DNA from: Piper betle
Lineage: Eukaryota; Streptophyta; Magnoliopsida; Piperales; Piperaceae
Reading direction: 5' to 3'
NCBI GenBank assembly: GCA_033002965.1
Contig: JAURVB010009788.1
Location: 1 to 64,000 of the forward strand
Length of the DNA stretch: 64,000 nt
Shown: piece by piece, positions 22,481-33,889 of the stretch
How the letters are laid out: each line of letters starts with the position of its first letter
Position numbering within the stretch: position 1 is the first letter of the stretch
Made by a program: the position numbers and the translations under genes
The notes under the pieces: model-generated
What the model was told of the DNA's origin: nothing
What the model saw: the letters and a program-made list of their open reading frames with translations, nothing else
Database searches by the model: none

Positions 22481-22736
22481 ATTCAAGTCTAGTTCAGGAA
22501 TACAAAACCTTTGTTGGCTAAGCCAAGAATAATGGTTTGAGATATTTGCCGAAAGGTTATATCTCACCAATACCAAACTGATTGGCTAATTTCCTATGTG
22601 TTATGTGCAAACTTTAGTCCTTTGAGATGCACCCATCATCTTGCAAGAATTTACCTTACCAACCGAAACATGTATTTAATTGGTTTCCATATTTCAAGAC
22701 ACACACAATTGTGCAGATCGAAATTCTTTTACGAAA

Positions 22737-23702
22737 TGAAAGATTTGGATGGAGATTAGAACTCTAACACCAAAACCCAAAGAGAATAGAAAAGTTCAAT
22801 CCGATCTTAATTAAAATTGATCGTGAAATATAAATTGAATTATACTTTACGTGTTAGCCGAGAGATGTAAGTATACTCTTGCAAAATTACAAATAATCTA
22901 TTAACAAATTTGTAACTAATCTTAGTATTGACGAACTTATCAAAACATGCATAAGATGTGAAATAAAAAAGTTAACTGAATTAGAGCAAGAGTAAGGTAA
23001 GAAATACAAACAATGTACACAACGATTTTTTAAGAGGTTTTCAACTGGTACATCCTCTCTTTTACACCGCCGTGTTCTACGGTCGGGTAGGGCTTCTATA
23101 CTTCACTATGGCTAGACTGAATGAGTGTTACAACCTAAGTGTATAACCAGTTGCCCTTGCCTAAACAAGGCCTAAGTGTTTCACCACATGTCCTTCACCA
23201 CACTCAACCCTGTGTTAGCTTCACAAACCACACATTTGTCCTTCATCCCTTGGCACTTAGCTTGACTTCTCAAGCCACAACTTGATATTTACAATTAGAA
23301 CAGCACTCAACATCACTTCACACCCAAAGTGAACAACCTTAGTACAAGCATACACCTGATCTTATTAAAATTCCTCACAAGATCACAAGATCTTTTACAT
23401 AAAATTCACTCAAGAGATTTAAATACAATAACCAATTGTAGTACACTCTTTTGAATCTGAAAGTTGATTACTTTACAAATTTAGCTTTACCAAAGCATAT
23501 CTAATCTAGAATCTCAATTCTCAATCTTTCTTCTATTTCTTCTAATGAACATACCATTGAAGCTATAACCTTTTTCCATAGACTAAGCCTCCTATTTATA
23601 GCCAAATAATTCATAACTTGTCCATAGCTCCCAACTACTTGAGCAATTAATGTTGAGGTCATCCAAACTCTAAAACTAATTTCCCTTTCAAGCTTGAATT
23701 CA
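22737..23702 (-). repeat. Copia 5' LTR (unit 1), first part
   Basis: Begins TGAAAGATTTGGATGG and is colinear with 18156 onward, 36611 onward and 63043 onward. It is interrupted at the GAATTCA site by the nested LTR element. The adjoining primer-binding site is decayed here but readable in unit 2. Confidence 0.75.
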
Positions 23703-24796
23703 TCTAATAACCCGCTCGGTCAGAGTCACGAACTAGGTGATATTAAATAAAATAAATAAATTGACTCACACAACTAAATTAATTGCAAGGTGGTTATCTA
23801 AATATTATGTTAAATTTTATAACAATTACATAAATAAAAAATAAAGGTAATGATATAAATTACAAAAAAAATTTATGAACTAAAATATCATAAAATAAGT
23901 ATTGAACTAAAAATCTCAAAAGGATTCAAAACCCATGGACCTAACCATTGTACCACTACCATGTAATAAATGTCCACAAGTAATACAATTTAACAATAAG
24001 GGTTCAATGCAATCTTAGTATAATAACCATCAAAGTCCACCAACTATCCCTGACTTATCACTCCCATTAAATTTTTTTGTACTTGCGGAGTCAATTCCGC
24101 ATTAGTAATGAAACCACTAAGTGTGGATAACTATAACAAAAATTAATTAAGGTTAAATATGAGTCTAAATTTGATTCATGTTCTAGTAGATTGGCTGCCC
24201 CACTAGCAACTACCATTGATGATTACGAATAATGTTTGTCCTACGGACAGTATACCTATGTCCTAACTAAGACTTGGTCTTCGAGTACAGATTGGGGTAT
24301 AGTTGATTCCTTGGACCCGAGAACCAACATAAAAAAGTATTCGTATGTTTCAGCCTAAGCATGACACGTGTCCAACACACAAATATCAGAACTCTCCCTC
24401 CGCCTAGCCAATTAACAAAATCGATTAACATTAACTATGTTCATACAAGTTATACGTCTTATTTTTTGCGACTTCACTACTCTAATCCGGTGGGTGGAAG
24501 GTCAATATCTTGAAACAAAGTAAAGAGAGAACTTTGACTATGAGATGTGCCAATCTTTAACCTCTCTATTTATAGAGGGTGAGAGATGAAGGTTACACAA
24601 TAAGAGTAATTCCCTTTATTACTCCCTTATTCATACCTAAGGATGTCAACTTCATCACAATAAATTTTATATAAAGGTTAATAAACCATTACTAAGGGGA
24701 GTTTCATAGTTTTTAACTAGGTCAATGACCCTCTTTACCACCCATGTGGTTCACTAGTGAGCTATTAACCCAACTTGAGTCATTTTTTTTAGGGTT
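23703..24796 (-). repeat. LTR (left) of the nested non-autonomous element
   Basis: Begins TCTAATAACCC (decayed TGTAACAACCC) and runs colinear with 26020-27064. Shared blocks: 'aggtggttatctaaatatta', 'cccatggacctaaccattgt', 'ttaattaaggttaaatatga', 'tatagagggtgaga'. Its end near 24796 has lost part of the TTTTACA terminus. Confidence 0.75.
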
Positions 24797-26019
24797 CTTC
24801 CCAACTTTAAGAATTTTCGTTCTCAAAAATTTAAATTGTCTACATTTTTTTTAAGATTTTACATTCTTCCTAAGTTCACAAATTTTCGTCCACGAAAATA
24901 TATTTGCTTTTTTGTTCATTCTATCTTGTGAGCTACTCCCTTGTTGCATTTGCTATAATAAGATAGTCATTCTCGATTAATTAGCTAAATGAGTAAGAGG
25001 ACTTAAGTAGCTATACCTAGTAATAGGCTCATATTCCTTGGTATGTTTCTTTCTGGAGTTCAAGCACACTTACTGATACGTTTTGGGTAAAGTGAGGTAC
25101 CCTATCCCATGACACCATCACCCAAATTATACAAGAGTCCCATACCACATGTACTCTCTAGATGACACCTAGGTTGTAAAAGAAGTCCTAAATACTCTCT
25201 TTGGTTAGATGTCGCTTACACTTAACTAGACTCTTCCTTCATCTACAAATAACAAGCCATCCAGATTGTTCTCAATTTTAAAATACTTTATAAAATACAA
25301 GGTAAAAGCCTCTATGTCCTTATAGATTTTGATCTAGTCTTTTTAGTGCGCTTCTTGTGGAGCCTTTGCCAAATGGTTGACAGGTTTATACTTTCGATGT
25401 GAGAGCCATATTTTCAAATATATCTCATCCTTGTGTCAAATCTTCGTAAACTTTTATCATATTATTATTTGGAGCACATCTTTGAGTGCCATGCATCTTT
25501 CCTTTTGATTCTATTTATCTACAATAATCAAACCAGTAGTCCATGAATGATTATATAAGTTTTTTGAAATAATCTCAATATTTCCTTAAGGTTGAATTTT
25601 GGACCCATTCTTTTTTAACTAGATTGTCGTTTAGCCCTTTACTATCAAGGACACCCTCCTAGTTTCCTAAAGCAAGTAAAGGCTATTCATTATTATAGAT
25701 TTTCCTTTCCATCCCATTACCGGAAATATGTGGGTGCATTACCACGTGTAATACTGTTTTAAATATGATGGATAACTATACCACTATTTTAAAGTGTGGC
25801 TAAGATTTAGTGTAACATCTTTTATTGCTACTTTTCCCCCTTAAACAAGAACCCCTTGTGGTTACTTTTAAACAACCAAAATATTAGCGTAAAATGAAAA
25901 CAATAAACATAATTAAACAAATATAACCTATTTACCCCTAAGGACATTAGACTTGTAGACCAGCTCTTGAGTCACTAAATAGCTAAGGATAATGAAACTC
26001 TTTTGCACTAATAGCCAAT

Positions 26020-27064
26020 TGTAACAACCCACTTGATCAGAGTCATGAACAGGGTGCAACTAAATGAATTAAATAACCTAAGTCGTGCAACTAAATTAAT
26101 TACTAGGTGGTTATCTAAATATTATGTTAAATTTGCTAACAATTACATAAATAAAAAATAAAGGTAATGATCTAAATTACAAAAATTATCACTAAAATAT
26201 CACTAAAATATCATAAAACAAGTACTAAAATAAAAATCTCAAAAGGAGTTAAAACCCATGGACCTAACCATTGTTCCATTGCCATGCAATAAATGCCCAT
26301 AAGTAATATAGGTCTAATAATAAGAGTTCAATACAATCTTAATATAGGAGCCATTTCAGTCCACAAGCTGTTCTTGACTCATCAATCCCATTCAATCTTG
26401 TTTGCATCTATGGAGACAATTCATTAGTGATGAAACTGCTAAGTTTGTATAATTATAATAAAAAATTAATTAAGGTTAAATATGAGTCTATGTTTGACTT
26501 GTGCTCTAGGAGACTGGCTACCCACTAGATAACCACCATTCATGTTTACGAATGCTATCCGTCCAATGGACAATAGACCCGTGTCCTAACCCAGAGTCTG
26601 GTCATCTAGTACATACTAGGTTATAATTGATTTCTTGGACCCGAAAACTATCATCAAAGAGTTTTCCATATATTAAAGCTTAGGTTGAGCACGACGGATG
26701 TCCAACACACAAATATCAAAACTCTACCTCCACCTAGCCAATTAACAGAATCGACCAACCTTAACAACATTCATACAAGTTATACGTACTTTATTCTATG
26801 CGACTTTGTTACTCTAATTTAGTGGTAGAAGGACAACCACCAGGAACAAAGTAAAGAGATAGCTTTGGCTATAAGATATATCCAATCTCTATTTAAAGAG
26901 GGTGAGATGGAGGTTAGACAATAAGAGCAATTCCCTTCATTACTTCCTTATTCAAACATAAGGATAGTAAGTTCACCACAATGAATTCTATATAAAGATT
27001 AATAAACCATTACTAGTGAACTATTTACCAAACTCATGTCTATATTTTTTCATGGGTTTTTACA
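26020..27064 (-). repeat. LTR (right) of the nested non-autonomous element
   Basis: Begins TGTAACAACCC and ends GGGTTTTTACA. It is the 5' LTR in element orientation, with the primer site immediately to its left. Confidence 0.8.
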
Positions 27065-27998
27065 ATTCAAATTCATAGAAGTTCAAATCTTTAGGCTCCA
27101 TCTAAACATTCCGGTCTTCAAGAGTTCACCTAAACTTTAGTATATGTCCAAGTCCAAATCCAAGATTTCATGACTGAGACTTATATCATTGTCTAATGAC
27201 TTCTAGTGCGCAACGTGTTTACTATAACATGTCCAAACTCAATCTAAAATACAATCGTCACAATATTCCGAATCATTCAAATCACAATTGAACATTAAAT
27301 TAACTTGTTTTAGTTTGACCGAGCCTTATCATAAAGTAATTTATCATGTCTACAATAAAATGACCAATTTTAAGATCTTTAAACTTGTCTACTATGAGTC
27401 CACCATAATCTTCATAATTTTCCACTTTATTCAAATTCAAATTTCGCATTGAATGAATTAAGATTTCCCCAAGTAATAATTCCAAGGTTTGTTCCAAAGA
27501 CCCAATTACCAGATTTATAATTAGGTCAACCAAACTATGTTTACAAGATAATTAATCGAAATTCTTTAACTATCATATTTGTCCAAGAATTTGTCCATGT
27601 CTGCATATCAAAACCAAACTCTAAGTTCAAAGTTCAAGTCTATGTCATGAGTTCATGTTGTCTCATCTCGTCAAGGTTTATTCTGATTATGATTAGGCTA
27701 AATAAAATATTTTCACAAGACAATTAACCAAAAGTCCTTGACTAAGAATTTGTCCAAGTCTGAATATAAAAATCAAACTCTAAGTTCTAAGTTCAAGTCC
27801 ATGCCATGAGTTCATATTATTTCATCTTATGTCTACATTACTTGTTCAACTTACCCACAACTTTGCCCGAAGTTCGATGTCCATATATGTTCACAATTTA
27901 TGTACAAGCTTTATTATCAATATAATTTAACCAAACTAATAAATTATATTCAATCATCAAAATAAGGTACCTTTGTAAGCACCCAAGTCGTAAATTTA
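27065..27998 (-). repeat. Copia 5' LTR (unit 1), second part
   Basis: Resumes with 'attcaaattcatagaagtt' and runs colinear with 19091-19892, 40128-41045 and 41784-42750. The last bases before the host flank 'gtagttatatt' mark the element's end. The ORF at 27300-27533 is a chance frame in the LTR. Confidence 0.7.
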
Positions 27999-28500
27999 AC
28001 GGTAGTTATATTGAATTAGAAGTGGGAGACCACGCATAAGTAAATCAAAATTTGACCGCTAAAAAGCATGTGTTTTATTTTATTCACTGAGCAGTAATTT
28101 CTTTGTTCAAAACATGGAGCGGTACTTATCTACTGTCCATCTACCATTATATATAACAGGATGATTTTTTTCTTTTGCTTTCATTGCATTTAAGCTTCTT
28201 TCACATATTTATTTTAATGATAATTTAAATAATGCCCCTAATAGATCAACTTGCATGTATGTATTTGAATTGTATAATTCCCTTCATAAATGATCTGCTA
28301 CATTGATCGACTTAAGATTGTAACTCATAGAAGGTAGCCTTTTCTTCAAAGAAAAGATCAAAGTAATGTAATTTTCACAGCAGGGAAAATTCGATTTTGT
28401 ATAAAACTGATGTAATTGCATCGTTTATAAACACGTCTGAAACATCCTACCTACTCCCAGCCACATGTGGCATGGGTCACCTCTGCAACAATTACAATCA
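27999..28500. other. Host flank downstream of the wound-induced gene
   Basis: Single-copy-like sequence duplicated at 42751-43161. Shared phrases include 'tctactgtccat', 'accattatatata', 'aatgatctgctacattgatc' and 'aagattgtaactcatagaag'. It probably holds the 3' UTR of the minus-strand gene. A palindromic CCACATGTGG lies about 40 bp past the stop codon. No other gene is seen. Confidence 0.5.
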
Positions 28501-28770
28501 TCAATTGGGTCCCCAGCAGCTTAAGTACATTACTTTCCTCATCGATTCCTCCGGCTGCTTTAATCTGTCAACTCCTAGTCCCGACGCAGACGATGCGTTG
28601 ATTGACGACGAAAACCTCTTCAACTGGCTACAAGACCCCAAGTACTTGCCCCGAACTTCTTTTTGCAGGTGTCGTAAAGAGTAATTCCGTCTGGCAAAGC
28701 CTTGATCCTTCAGTGCTTCCACCACTCCAACGCTTGCCGCAGCGATCCAAGCTCTGGCACCAGCACTCAT
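28501..28770 (-). CDS. Wound-induced polypeptide family protein (DUF3774)
   Basis: Uninterrupted single-exon gene of 89 aa. It shows the full signature of the plant wound-responsive DUF3774 family: N-terminal RAWIAAASVGVVEALKDQGF (residues 6-25), then NYSLRHLQKEV, a Ser-rich basic middle, and the invariant C-terminus RKVMYLSCWGPN ending at the stop. The length is that of the family (about 80-95 aa). Members are induced by wounding or hypoxia, and some give rise to small signalling peptides from the C-terminal half. The biochemical role is not settled. The start is the only ATG that gives the conserved N-terminus. A TATA box lies about 90 nt upstream. No signal peptide is obvious. A second copy of the gene at 43162-43432 is frameshifted, so this is probably the functional one. 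Confidence 0.93.
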   Translation of the reverse strand: MSAGARAWIAAASVGVVEALKDQGFARRNYSLRHLQKEVRGKYLGSCSQLKRFSSSINASSASGLGVDRLKQPEESMRKVMYLSCWGPN

Positions 28771-28858
28771 GGTTTTGTCTCTGTAGTTATCAACTCAAAT
28801 ATTTGAGGAAGATATAGATGTCTTGTGTTGATGGGATAAAAGGGGGAGAGGCAGTAAA

Positions 28859-28866
28859 CTTTATAG
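28859..28866 (-). promoter_or_regulatory. TATA box of the wound-induced gene
   Basis: The minus strand reads CTATAAAG, 90-96 nt upstream of the ATG at 28770, a normal distance for a short leader. The same box is kept in the duplicate at about 43521-43528. Confidence 0.55.
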
Positions 28867-29404
28867 GGACCAGCATCCGCAGCACTCCGCAGGCAGGATT
28901 TGGGAAAACCGTGGCTGGTTTCTTGTTACTCCCGTGGGTTGGAACCTAGCACCTGAAAATATAAAAATATTTTAATAATAGAATCCATTATTGTGGGGAG
29001 AGGTATACATTTTAGCAGCTGTTTCCCGAAAGAACGGACTAGTGTCCTGCTCGGCGGCAATGAAACGCTGCTAAAATAAACTGCCTTTATTTATTTTTCA
29101 AAGGCAATGGGAATTATGGGTAGGGGTGCTAATTGAGCGAGCGAGCCGAGCTCGACATGTGTTCGAGCTCGGCTCGAATAGTTCGAAACTCGTTCGAACT
29201 CGACTCGAGATCGAACGAGTTTTGGACATACATGCTCGAGTTCGGCTCGAATATTTTTTATGTGTTCGAGCTCGACTCGAACTCGAATATACTTAAACTG
29301 CTTAATTTTATGAGCTCATTTATGAGCTCGTTCGCCAGCTCGTTCGTTAGCTCGAAACCAGCTCGATTAAAAGTCAAAAGTACTTCACTTAAAAAGTGAA
29401 AAAT

Positions 29405-29474
29405 GAGGCCAATGTGGTTTGAACCCACAACCTTGTGGTCATCAAGGTGAATACTTACCATCTCAACTATCTTG
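29405..29474 (-). pseudogene. tRNA-like relic inside the hAT MITE
   Basis: The minus strand shows an A-box-like TAGTTGAGATGG (29458-29469) and a B-box-like GGTTCAAACCA (29415-29425). An anticodon-type arm CCTTG-ATGACCA-CAAGG has a perfect 5-bp stem, a 7-nt loop and T at position 33. A T-arm-like TGTGG-GTTCAAA-CCACA follows. The 7-bp acceptor stem does not form and the variable region is too short. It is therefore a tRNA-derived fragment rather than a tRNA gene. Confidence 0.5.
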
Positions 29475-29502
29475 CTTCTTTGTTATTATATTACATATAT
29501 AT

Positions 29503-29575
29503 ATATATAATATAATATAATATAATATAATATAATATAATATAATATAATATAATATAATATAATATAATATAT
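29503..29575. repeat. TATAA microsatellite
   Basis: About 14 units of tataa, preceded by a short (AT)n run, at the centre of the hAT MITE. Confidence 0.95.
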
Positions 29576-29841
29576 TATAGACTATATTATTATATTATTT
29601 TATCGAGTCGAGTTCGAATCGAGCTACGAGTCGAGTTCGAGTCGATTTCGAGTTATAACCGAGTCGAGTCGAGTCGAACACGACCTTGCTCAAGCTCGGC
29701 TCGTAAGATTCGAGTTCGAGTCGAGTTCGAGTCGAGCATTTAAATGTCGAGTTTCGAGTCGAGTCAAGCCGAGCCGAACGCTAAATGCTCACGAGCTGGC
29801 TCGCTCAATTAGCAACCCTAATTATGGGTACTAAAGCCCAT

Positions 29842-30698
29842 GGTGCATAAATCAGAATCCGAATTGTAATCGGTTTTCAAGGGAGTTAGATTCAGAATCG
29901 GAATCGGTCTAAATCGGACAGGAATCGATTCAGTTAAATCGGTGTAAATAGGTCCAAATCGGTCTGAATAGGTCCAAATCGGTTATATATAATAATTTGA
30001 CAACTCATAACATAAATATATAAAAATTAAATATTGATGTCATTTTGATATTATTGTGTGTATTATATTTTATGATATTTTTTAATATTTTTTAAGAATT
30101 TTTTTGAATTATTTAGAGTTAGTTATTATTTTTGACTCGAGTCGGACACGAGTCAAGTTTTAATTACGAGAATGCCACTGAGTGTTATTTCTTTCCCTCG
30201 CCCTTTCTCTCCCGCATCTGCCCTCCTTCCCCGTCGCTCATAGCCGCTACCGCCGCCGTCGCTGCCGCGACCCCCTCCCTCTATACCCGCCCCGCCCGCC
30301 CTGCCCTGCGCCCGCCGCGCCCTGCCCTGCGCCCGCTGCGCCCCGCCCTCCGCCTGCCGCGCCCCGCCCTCCGCCTGCCGCGCCCCGCCCTGCGCCGCCG
30401 CACCCTGCCCTTGCGCTCGCCCCTCCCTGCCCCACCCTGCGCCCGCCGCGTCCCCGCCTTGTGCCCATCGCACCGCGCCCGTCCTCCCCACCGCTGCCGC
30501 CGCCGCCCCACCCTGCCGCGCCCCACCTCCTGCGCCCGGAATCGGCCGATTTGGGCCGATTCCGAATCGGCTCGAATCGGTCGAATAGGCTCGAATCGGC
30601 CGATTCACGGACCGATTCGGATGAAAACCGATTCAATGGGTTTTTTGAATTGGTTTTCCTCCAATCCGAGTGGAATCGGCGATCCGATTTATGCAACC
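29842..30698. mobile_element. Putative transposon with 'aatcgg'-rich arms and a GC-rich core
   Basis: The left end GGTGCATAAATCAGAATCC and the right end (reverse-complemented GGTTGCATAAATCGGATCG) form imperfect inverted termini. The arms are filled with 'aatcgg' units and their complement. The core (30180-30540) is an abrupt GC-rich block. It is absent from unit 2, where 'tgtgtcctacagccatgg' corresponds to the joined flanks. Flanks 'agcccatgg' and 'agccatgg' suggest a target duplication, but it is not clean. Superfamily unknown. The long overlapping ORFs (151-217 aa, both strands) are Pro/Arg or Gly/Ala low complexity from the repeats and show no domain. Confidence 0.5.
30285..30405. repeat. 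21-bp GC-rich tandem repeat, about 5 copies
   Basis: Units like 'cgccccgccctccgcctgc' repeat with 21-bp period, giving a 7-residue periodicity (RPALRxP) in the translated frames. Sits in the core of the putative transposon. Confidence 0.8.
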
Positions 30699-33020
30699 CG
30701 GCTACAGCCATGGTTTTATTACCATACTCCTGGGTTAAAAGGACATTTCAGTGTGGCTGGATGAAGATGTTGGCTCAAGTGGCACGAGTAAAGTACTTTC
30801 GTGGGTTTTTGAGAACGTTGAGACAAAAAACATAAAAAAGACGATTTGTGAATGGAGGGTTGAGTCTAAAATCTAGAAAAATAATTTCATAAATGAGTAT
30901 TTTCTAGGGTATAGAGTGTTTTCTTCATATCTAGGACTCAATGTTATTCGTTTGACATAGCGTTAACAAATCACATTTAGGTTATAGAGCCCTAAATACT
31001 TTTTTAGCCATCCTGTTCCTAGGCTTGAATTTCGTTTATGCTGTGGTTTTTTGTAGTTATGTTTATTAAATCATCAATATTTTAAATAAGGGTTGCGCTA
31101 ATTTAAATAGGGTAGTTTCGCTCTAAAATAATATTAACAAATATAATGATAATATTTCAAAAATAGAATATACATATTTGAGAAAAAAAATAAAAGAATA
31201 TCATTTCAAAATAAATTTTATATATTGAATAATATATTAACTACATTACTAAGAAAAATATTTTAAAAATATATTTTAATCTTATTAAATTTTTTTATAA
31301 ATTTTATTTTTATAAATAATTTAATACTTTAATATATATATATATATAAGAATAATAGTGTAAGAGCTTGAGAACTTAAAAACTCAACTCTAGTGTATTG
31401 GATAAGAATTAATGATGATGTTGATTCTAAAAGGAAAAGCATGTGCCCCCATCAAGTTATATCTAGAGGTTTAAAACACTAGCTTTTTAGGTTCTCAAGT
31501 TCCCACCCTATCATTTCTATATATAAACAACAAGTCTAGTATGCGTTGCAACCATGCAGCTCATACATGCTTAGGTTATTAGATAGTTCTCAAGATGTTA
31601 TTTTGCATTTTGAGATTAATCTAACAGTGATTATTGCTATGAGCTGCCGGCTAATAGTTGACTCTCTCTCTCTCTCTCTATAATCTAAATATATATATTT
31701 ATATTAAATTTAATATTTATATAGTATATGCTTGTATTTTTAATGAAATATAAAATATTTATATCATATTTGTGTGTACATAATTCTAGGTTAGAACTAG
31801 AATATTTTCTAATAGTATATTCTTTTATTTTTTAATAAAAAGAATCTATTGTATATTCTGAAAATTGATTTTATATTTTAATATTAAACTTATGTGATAG
31901 TTCATACTTTGCTAGTGTTAGAACATAGAACGACTTCCATTCTGAATGATATGTGCTAATTTAAATTATATTAACTCAATATATTTATTGTATATATAAA
32001 TGGAGGTATATGGTGTAGCCATATTTTGAGTTACTTTTTAAAGTTCAGAGCAAGTAACTCTAAGGCTAGGGGGCTAGGGGTGAGCATTCTGTCACTATGT
32101 TTTTGAATGACCAAACCGAATTAACCTAACTTGACTCAGTCTTCCGATTTTGCCACCAAACCCGGACAGAATTATCTTTAAAACCGAACCAAATAAACCG
32201 AACCAAATTATTTCAGTTAATTCGTTTCAATAACCGAATAATCGAATCACACCATATGTTATAATTTTGTCTAATTATTAAATTAAATTTATACCGTTAT
32301 TTAATGAACACAACCATTTAATAAGTAATTTTAATTGTAATAACTATATATCAAATTCAATAAATAAAATTTAATCATATGAAATTTCATGATAATTAAG
32401 ATGAAATATAGATTTTGGAATATTTTTTTAATAAAATTTTGGTTAATTCAATTATTTCTGGCCCGACTCGGTTCTGATATGAAATATGAAAATACACTCC
32501 CGTTGTCATTTGGCCCAACCGAAGACTGATCCAAATTATTTTGGAACCAAACAAAATTGCTAATTATAGTTTGGTTCAGTTTTTGGTTTTCGGTTTTGAC
32601 CAAATTGTGCTCACAGACACCAACACAAATATGGATATCACATAAACTAATATGAATTATAAAATAAACATAAATTAAAAAATTGAAACTAAAAAATAAA
32701 TAGAAAGTGATGTATCTTAAATGTATCTAATTTACATAATTTTAAATTTTTCTATGATAAGCTAAAAACACATCCCTTCTCTTTCATTGCATGCTTAAAA
32801 TTTCTAACCTGTGTAGAAAATCATCGATAGATTCTTAGTTATACAAAAATTTTATATTTAAAATTATAACCTAAATCTTGATTTGAAAATATCTACCTTT
32901 TCTTACTAGACACCTAAGATTCATAATATAAGCTATACCAATTAATAATTTATTCAATCATACAATTTATAATGACAATCCTTCAATTTATGTAAAACAT
33001 ATGTTAAATATTCATAGTCT
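30699..33020. other. Duplicated host sequence, 5' side of the wound-induced gene (unit 1)
   Basis: Colinear with unit 2 at 43780-44145, then 57490-59050 and 59861-60254. Shared blocks: 'aatttcataaatg', 'agccctaaatactt', 'ttgttcctaggcttgaattt', 'aaaattgatt'-type AT runs, 'ccgaaccaaattatttcag', 'aaatatggatatcacat'. AT-rich and non-coding in all six frames. 32090-32640 has several 'aaccgaa/ttcggtt' motifs as seen in decayed MITEs. Confidence 0.6.
31662..31680. repeat. CT microsatellite
   Basis: (CT)9. The homologous place in unit 2 (58064-58094) has an expanded CT run followed by (TA)n. Confidence 0.9.
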
Positions 33021-33821
33021 ACAAAACAGTATTAGAAAAGAAGATAAAATTTTAATTTTGAAGTTTACATGTTACAGACACGTATTGTGGACACTTGCTG
33101 ACGTGTCTGCTGTTTGTGTAGATGGTCCAAATTTTGTATATGGACATGGAATCAGACACGGATGTAGACATCCGTGGTTTTTGGACACACTTACCTGTAT
33201 GCAATTTTTGCACAAAATATTGGGAGAAAAGATAATATAACAAAGCTGGGGTTACAGGATTGGGTGACTTTTCCATTTGTTAGATCCTTCAACTTAGTCA
33301 TACATCCAATACCTGATAATGTAAGATATAGTTTATTAGTAGGGATGTGCATAACGATCTTTAAGTTCATTATTGTACCCCAACTTCAAGTTAGGGTTTA
33401 ACCCGCTCGTTACCCAGCTAGTTTAGGCCACTCTTGAATCGGTTCAACATTTAGACCATGAATGTGAGGCCCAGATTGCCGTATGAGTATGTTATGGTGG
33501 TTGTTTATGCTTGATATACAAATAATAGATTCAATTATGCTACTAGAGAGCATGAGTTATTAGCAAATACTCGAGGTATATAGATTCTTGATTATGTTAG
33601 CTCAAGGTTTTAGGACTAGATCTAAGTTGTTGTGTTTAGCATCTATTTGGATTTTTTCAGGGTACCTCTTTGTATACATCATAGGGATTTCGGACTACCG
33701 GATTGCTGCTTTGGGTCCAGTTTGATTTGAGTCTCAGATCATCCTTAGTTGAGGTTAGGGTTTTAAGTCCATTTAGCTTTCTTGCAATCAATTTCTATCC
33801 ATAGAGTCACATATGTATATA

Positions 33822-33830
<9 letters not shown>
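33021..33830. other. Unassigned sequence at the right border of unit 1
   Basis: Homology with unit 2 stops near 33020, where unit 2 continues into a gypsy LTR at 60260. No recognisable coding sequence. ORFs at 33001-33401 overlap on both strands and show no domain. Confidence 0.3.

Positions 33831-33831
<1 letters not shown>

Positions 33832-33881
<50 letters not shown>
33832..33881. repeat. AT microsatellite
   Basis: About 25 uninterrupted AT/TA dinucleotides, preceded by a short (TG)n run. Confidence 0.95.
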
Positions 33882-33882
<1 letters not shown>

Positions 33883-33889
33883 TCTAGGT

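Larger units (their letters stand above)
23703..27064 (-). mobile_element. Non-autonomous LTR retrotransposon nested in the copia LTR
   Basis: Two LTRs of about 1.05-1.09 kb (23703-24796 and 26020-27064) flank 1.2 kb of non-coding internal sequence. The target duplication ATTCA is exact (23698-23702 and 27065-27069), and the uninterrupted site is visible at about 19091 in the sister LTR. A minus-strand primer site TGGCTATTAGTGC (26006-26018) next to the right LTR fits the initiator-Met tRNA site with one inserted base. On the minus strand the element starts TGTAAAACC and ends GGGTTGTTACA, like gypsy LTRs here. No gag or pol is recognisable, so it is a LARD-like passenger. Confidence 0.75.
18156..27998 (-). 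mobile_element. Unit 1 Sirevirus-like Ty1/copia relic with nested insertions
   Basis: Minus-strand element. The 3' LTR is at 18156-19892, an internal region of only about 2.8 kb lies at 19893-22736, and the 5' LTR starts at 22737 and is split by a nested LTR element (23703-27064). LTR ends on the minus strand are TGTTAAGCC and CTTTCA. The target duplication is GTAGT: it is seen right of the element (27999 onward), and the equivalent left flank at 63038-63042 is GTAGT, decayed to ACAGT at 18151-18155. The internal region keeps polypurine tracts, two zinc knuckles, and protease and pre-integrase remnants, but no integrase, RT or RNase H. The element is therefore non-autonomous or heavily deleted. 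Confidence 0.7.
29121..29820. mobile_element. hAT-type MITE, 700 bp
   Basis: Inverted termini TAGGGGTGCTAATTGAGCG and CGCTCAATTAGCAACCCTA match with one mismatch. They are flanked by an exact 8-bp duplication ATTATGGG (29113-29120 and 29821-29828), the hAT hallmark. Inside, both arms are made of 'gagctcg'/'tcgagt' units, so the element can fold into a long imperfect hairpin. The centre holds a tRNA-like relic and a TATAA microsatellite. It is absent from the unit 2 copy of this locus. The 88-aa and 67-aa frames over it are products of the repeat. Confidence 0.85.

Noticed and set aside
28397..28817. Plus-strand ORFs over the wound-induced gene and its copy (also 43049-43479)
   Set aside because: Shadows of the minus-strand DUF3774 gene, whose family signature is clear.
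29405..29474. A functional tRNA gene
   Set aside because: No acceptor stem, a too short variable region and location within a MITE. Kept only as a tRNA-like relic.
30132..30835. Overlapping 151-217-aa ORFs, Pro/Arg-rich or Gly/Ala-rich
   Set aside because: They exist in four or more frames on both strands over a GC-rich tandem repeat, and none has a recognisable domain.
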